Below, in pieces: positions 48,901 through 52,500 of a stretch of DNA of 52,500 nt. The DNA lies in assembly GCA_002104895.1 (NCBI GenBank), contig MCFG01000168.1:1-52500 (forward strand). Direction: 5' to 3'. The DNA comes from Anaeromyces robustus (Eukaryota > Neocallimastigomycota > Neocallimastigomycetes > Neocallimastigales > Neocallimastigaceae). The notes beneath the pieces are model-generated. The model was given only the letters and a program-made list of their open reading frames with translations, ran no database searches and was not told the origin of the DNA. Position 1 is the stretch's first letter. Every line of letters starts with the position of its first letter. The translations under genes and the position numbers were made by a program.

Positions 48901-51571
48901 AGTAATAAATAATGAATCCAATAATAATATGGATATACTATATGAATTATTTGAATTTTTAAATAAATCCAATGAATTTAGAAAGGTACTAAAAATATAT
49001 ATTCTCAAAGTATTAAATTTAATTATAATTGGTAATTACAAAGATTTTCTTAATTATATAAAAGATAAACAAATATTTATTAATGATTTTGATTTTAGTG
49101 AAAAAGTACCATGTTTATTAGATTATTTATTTATACAGAATGATACAATAGAAAATTATAAGACTTTAAGAAAAGAATATATGATTAGTAAAATGGAAAA
49201 TTTTAAATCTTCAAAAGAGATTGTAAAATTATTAAAAGATAGAAATAATATATTTAATTTCTTTGATTTAATTATTAATGAAGACATATCAAACCTAATA
49301 ACAAATTTTGATGTAGATTTCTATACTAGTTTATCCAATTTTATTTCAAATATTTTAAAAAAATTAAATATACCTATTTTATCCAAAAATATATTTTCAA
49401 TTTACACAAATTTCGATTCTATTGTAAATGAAATAGTATTCATTCAAAATCTTAATGTAAATACCTATGAAATATTATTATATTCCTATAAATTTACATA
49501 TATATGTTCATTTTCAAAAGAAAACAGTTTTTATTCGAATATATTATCATTTAATGTTCTCAATTATTTAAAGAATGCATATATACCTGGAGGGGAACCT
49601 AATGATAATTTAATTATAGAATCAGGAGATGAGATACAAAAATATATTCAAAGTGGTGGTAATGAAGCTATATATATGTGTAGTTGTAATAGTTGGTATC
49701 GAGTAGGAGATTGTGGATTACCCATGGAAGAACATCTTTGCGGAAATTGTGGGAAATTATTAGGTGGTAAAAATCATAGATTAGTTGATAGGCCTGGACA
49801 TGTTAGAATTTATATAAATCAATTACAAAAGAATACCTCTCAAGCCTTAGAAAGAAATATTAATCATGTCATTGGTAGAAGTAAAATGATAGAAGAATTA
49901 ATGACAGAAGTAGAACAAAATAGAAATCTTCAAATAAAAGGATTTAAAAAAGTTAAAAGAAAATTTTTTACTAGTAAAGATAAAAAAGTAAGAAATATAA
50001 GTAATATAACTTATAGAGTTTTAAGTTTTATTTTCTTTTCCTGTATATTTTTTGATGAAAAACTTGGATATTTAGAAAGTAATTTATTAGAAAATTTCTA
50101 TTATTCTGATGCTAATGAAACGAATAAATCCATATTAAATATTTTAATTGATACTTGGAAGACACTTAGTGAAGAATTATCCAAAAGGGAAATTGAAAAT
50201 ATTCAATGTTTCCTAAATATGATTCTACCTGAAATTACTAATATTATATCTGAAAATAAATATGGAATGACAACACCAGGTGAAAGAAATGATTTTGAAG
50301 ATTTATGTAATGTAATAATTGAAAGAGCTATTTTAGATTATAAACATTATTATGAAATTTATTTAGAAAATAATAAAAAAATCTTAGAAATTGAAGATGA
50401 AACCATAAAATCCATTTTACAAGAAACTTCTAATATAAATCACTTATCCTCAAAAATATATCCTTTACTTACCTATTTTAATGCCGCCGATTATCCAAGT
50501 ACTGAAAAATTTTATGAAGAATTTATTACAATGCCAAATCTTATGGAACAATATCCAGTAATTACAAATTATTTGAATACTTGTCAAAATGAGGAAACGA
50601 TTAAATTTTTAGAAAATTTCCATTTAATCAATCCATTTGTGACCTATATGTTAGATAAATATAAAAATAAAATTTCAAGAAAGGAAGCTAAAGAAAGGAA
50701 AATTAAAGATGAATTAGAAAATGAAAATGATAAAAAAATGAAAATTTTATTTAATAATTTCAAGAAAGGATGGAAAAATATCTATAAAAAATTATCTAAT
50801 TATGATTGTCATGGACAATTACCTCCTAAAAATATAACCGAAGAGGATTGTTTAGCCTATGGTTTAAATGATAATTTAGAAGATGATTATGGAAAATATA
50901 TAGCTACGGCCTATAAAGATTTTATTACTTATCAAAATGAATTTTTAAAACCTTTAATTAAAAATAATATATCCTATGATTATTTATATCCATATTCCAG
51001 TCAAATAAAAAAGGCAATTATCGTTCAAAGAGCAAGTAAGAATGAAATTGTTTCCTTGGAGATTCAAAATGATATATCTGATTCCTTTAAAGATTTAATC
51101 ACAACATTTTCATATAGAAATTTTGTTTCCGATCATGGTAAGATTAGTTTTTTAAATTATAAAGAAAATAAATATGATTTTTATTCCATTGAAGTGGAAC
51201 TTTCAAAAATTTTATTACCTGAAAAGAGATTATTTTTAAATGAACAACATCAAGATTTTATAACGTATGCCTTTGAAGGATTTAATAAGAATGAAAATGT
51301 GATTTTATATTTTAAAGAAAAAATTAGAACCCTTCATTATTTATCTAATGAAGAAAAAGCTAATATATCCAATAAGATAGAAAGAATAGATTATAAATTA
51401 ATATTATTTAATTTACAATCATTATTTTTATATTTTAATAATAGAAGAAATATTACTGGGGAAGAAATATTAAATGATGAAATAAATCAATTACCTTCAA
51501 AGATAATTAAAATAGATGATGATTTTATAAACATTTTTAGAAATCTTCAATTTAATATTAAATTAAATTAA
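45902..51571 (+). CDS. RNF213-like segment 7: C-terminal E3 module with RZ finger (1,889 codons open)
   Basis: The longest open part; the same frame is already open from about 45680 through the Asn tract. It is a helical shell region with two simple inserts: Glu-Asn repeats (47508-47610) and Asp-Tyr repeats (48421-48600). The RZ zinc finger is at 49679-49790: C-S-C ... GDCGLPMEEHLCGNCGKLLGG ... H. Spacing between the last three Cys (9 and 3) matches the family. The position that is His in human RNF213 (H4509, needed for E3 activity) appears to be Ser. It ends at in-frame TAA 51569-51571, after which the frame continues for 158 codons. Confidence 0.83.
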   Translation: MSNLNINEINSDTVTFYQKYTLEKIVPTFSQDIIFFSKNSGFILNHNKEFQNILNIYLKEEHQHKNLKSYLEKIDTNKHVIYTFSNILDSIFGYRNEIKQIKNDNYGPFSKNKTRNIFINQYNSERAIDEIINDYYTNENYNLCVLHFDINDSIHLNHINYLIENIENSIKENGIFKQKVILFIIHLTRKMLYEDNDIYNNNMEIHNEYLISHLTEWKQFFIDNLNGMDIEFKEIFESSNIELFNNKKLINLDDEFKKDLFHAFTLISYKFKINFSSIKNEEYIEKVCKYVNNNKKLKKIIQNLIYKKIENIKENFILKIFTDYNFEDNDVDFISIIIKYMKLIYNDALISTLIQFEKFNILSTKMLSGRIMKNEFFDQIYDSYINKFDSTIEKYSVLSHVEKIDILLGISYPCIISVFKEINNYTNTLIENYLENDYAYRQEQFNDISEYFREKNNLENNLKTEFERKYFKKLFQNNGNEDVLENIDISDKYGLIKIFFKDYIIYYLSKSNYQFLNKNILEFFNVLYILFITRNDNENENENENENENENENENENDNENENDNDNEDKEKKLTFENMIKFVLFIESYKDYLYPLCSFICSLDSYIDEFLNTFILQISQKMFKMSNRDISYVNDIFFNLYESVVYCILNINGDQKFDKISNENFEILLKEIEIFSHHLMKVNIELRLTLKQILYLLDFIQVKESFSKNGIPLKKNLQIYLDILRKENIIYLIPEYYEINKKDHYNDYLEDNNEDYEPIEKEFSFLEKKLSKQKNYSNLIIKLLNNKMRISKQEKYRVKLLKILCSNNLFILKSKIIFETILNKFNITPINIKDEKSMNENDDHEKGDNDEDDYDNDDDYDSDDYDDDDDYDDDYDSDDYDSDDYDDDDDYDDDYDDDGTGVIFLTELEREKNNLIIKFLNNNNNRCLEEVLLSLFEGKISNYFELNNSKENLILNQSFKILEKCVIYVEKEQCKITNKNRLSILFCISYIKLYCYHVCKVINNESNNNMDILYELFEFLNKSNEFRKVLKIYILKVLNLIIIGNYKDFLNYIKDKQIFINDFDFSEKVPCLLDYLFIQNDTIENYKTLRKEYMISKMENFKSSKEIVKLLKDRNNIFNFFDLIINEDISNLITNFDVDFYTSLSNFISNILKKLNIPILSKNIFSIYTNFDSIVNEIVFIQNLNVNTYEILLYSYKFTYICSFSKENSFYSNILSFNVLNYLKNAYIPGGEPNDNLIIESGDEIQKYIQSGGNEAIYMCSCNSWYRVGDCGLPMEEHLCGNCGKLLGGKNHRLVDRPGHVRIYINQLQKNTSQALERNINHVIGRSKMIEELMTEVEQNRNLQIKGFKKVKRKFFTSKDKKVRNISNITYRVLSFIFFSCIFFDEKLGYLESNLLENFYYSDANETNKSILNILIDTWKTLSEELSKREIENIQCFLNMILPEITNIISENKYGMTTPGERNDFEDLCNVIIERAILDYKHYYEIYLENNKKILEIEDETIKSILQETSNINHLSSKIYPLLTYFNAADYPSTEKFYEEFITMPNLMEQYPVITNYLNTCQNEETIKFLENFHLINPFVTYMLDKYKNKISRKEAKERKIKDELENENDKKMKILFNNFKKGWKNIYKKLSNYDCHGQLPPKNITEEDCLAYGLNDNLEDDYGKYIATAYKDFITYQNEFLKPLIKNNISYDYLYPYSSQIKKAIIVQRASKNEIVSLEIQNDISDSFKDLITTFSYRNFVSDHGKISFLNYKENKYDFYSIEVELSKILLPEKRLFLNEQHQDFITYAFEGFNKNENVILYFKEKIRTLHYLSNEEKANISNKIERIDYKLILFNLQSLFLYFNNRRNITGEEILNDEINQLPSKIIKIDDDFINIFRNLQFNIKLN
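48421..48597 (+). repeat. GAT/TAT coding repeat (Asp-Tyr rich)
   Basis: GAT-dominated minisatellite with GATTATGATAGTGATGAT-type sub-units; a block of about 60 bp is repeated with small changes. It encodes Asp with spaced Tyr and Ser, and stays in frame. Confidence 0.85.
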
Positions 51572-52048
51572 TTAATTGATTGTTATGAATATGTAGAATT
51601 TTTAAATTATGATAAAATTATAAAAAATGTTTCTGTGAAAGCTAAAAATAAATTAGAAATTAAACAAATAGAAGAATTAAAACAACATTTCAGTCAAGAA
51701 AATTTATTAATTAGTAAAAAGGATTTAGGACAAGCTGTTAGAAAATTTATATCCAGATTTTTAATTAGTGAACGATTTAAAAATTATGAATGGAATATTT
51801 TTGTTTTATTAAAATTTAAAATGGAATTATGGAATGAAACTATTATTAAAGAAGAAAATGAAGAAAAATTTGAAAAAGAAATTGAACAATTAGAAAATAT
51901 AAATATTACCATTAGTCAATCCATTCATTTTTATGAAGAATTAGGCGGAGAAAGAGCGGAAAATAAACGTACGATTAAAAATAAAAATAATCCTAGCCAT
52001 AGAAGAAAGATTAAAAATACTAAAGTTAAAAAGGGATTAGATTATTAA
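51572..52048 (+). CDS. RNF213-like segment 8: C-terminal tail
   Basis: Same frame as segment 7, directly after the TAA at 51569-51571. It reads DCYEYVEFLNYDKIIKNV, then helical ELKQHFSQ and VRKFISRFLISER, and ends in a basic tail (NPSHRRKIKNTKVKKGLDY) before TAA 52046-52048, followed by AT-rich DNA. It is most likely the natural C-terminus. Confidence 0.75.
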   Translation, partial: LIDCYEYVEFLNYDKIIKNVSVKAKNKLEIKQIEELKQHFSQENLLISKKDLGQAVRKFISRFLISERFKNYEWNIFVLLKFKMELWNETIIKEENEEKFEKEIEQLENINITISQSIHFYEELGGERAENKRTIKNKNNPSHRRKIKNTKVKKGLDY

Positions 52049-52500
52049 AATTTTTAAACATTATAATATAAATTATAAAACATAAAACTTTAAAAAAAAA
52101 ACCACATATATATAAATATGTATATATATATTTTTTTATACAAGAGATATCAGAATTTTTTTGTAGTTTTTTAAAAAAAAAATTTATTACAAAATTTAAA
52201 ATAAAAAAAAAATTTTTTTTCATTAATTATTTAATTACTTTTTTTTTTTTTAGATTAAATTTTTTTATTGGTTGATTTTAATTTTACTTTAAATAATAAA
52301 TTATAAATAAATAGTTTATAAAATTTTTAAATTAATTTTTAACTCTTAATATTTTTTACTGAAAAAAAAAAAAAAAAAAAAAAATTGTATTACTAAAGAG
52401 AATATTTTATTATTTTATAAAATAATTTTTATTAAATCTAATTAATAAAAAAATACACTAAATTAATAATAATAAATAAATAAGAAAAATATGACAATTA
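52049..52500. other. AT-rich 3' flank, no gene seen
   Basis: A and T runs only. It probably includes the 3' UTR of the RNF213-like locus; nothing else was recognised up to the window end. Confidence 0.65.

Overview
The window looks like nuclear DNA of an anaerobic gut fungus (Neocallimastigomycota). Three things point there: intergenic DNA that is almost all A and T and full of homopolymers and AAAT/AAT/AT microsatellites; small GT-AG introns of about 95-245 nt; and, most diagnostic, a secreted glycoside hydrolase that starts with two fungal dockerins (the cysteine-rich CBM10-type modules of gut-fungal cellulosomes). No species is claimed.

Layout. 220-291: tRNA-Cys(GCA) on the + strand. About 870-2003 and 2137-6620: two minus-strand copies of one APE-type non-LTR retrotransposon (LINE). 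The left copy is 5'-truncated and internally deleted; the right one is near full length but carries two frameshifts. 7921-9577 (minus): a three-exon LRR receptor-like membrane protein. 15540-16562 (minus): a five-exon membrane-anchored rhodanese-domain protein. 19518-20504 (minus): a secreted alpha/beta-hydrolase esterase. 23592-24332 (+): a cysteine-rich secreted protein, probably GPI-anchored, followed by four copies of a hairpin repeat. 26969-27722 (+): a single-pass membrane protein with a repetitive tail, split by one slip in an A10 run. 30024-31735 (minus): a dockerin-bearing GH30 enzyme, frameshifted close to its nucleophile site. 36288-52048 (+): a giant reading frame of about 5,250 codons homologous to vertebrate RNF213 (AAA+ ATPase and RZ-finger E3 ubiquitin ligase). 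It is interrupted by three single-base homopolymer indels and four in-frame TAA codons. The rest is AT-rich intergenic DNA with a few islands of higher complexity that may be gene relics or structured RNAs.

The genes do not form an operon or an obvious pathway. Several encode secreted or membrane proteins (LRR protein, esterase, Cys-rich protein, TM protein, dockerin GH30), as expected for a fungus that attaches to and digests plant fibre. The RNF213-like locus is the most notable find. It keeps three recognisable P-loops, of which AAA3 and AAA4 look intact, and an RZ-type zinc finger at the same relative position as in human RNF213. It lacks a visible RING, and an Asp-rich repeat lies about 40-100 codons from where the RING would be. 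Most disruptive indels in the window lie in A/T homopolymers, so residual consensus errors must be excluded before calling these loci pseudogenes. The four in-frame TAA codons cannot be explained that way.
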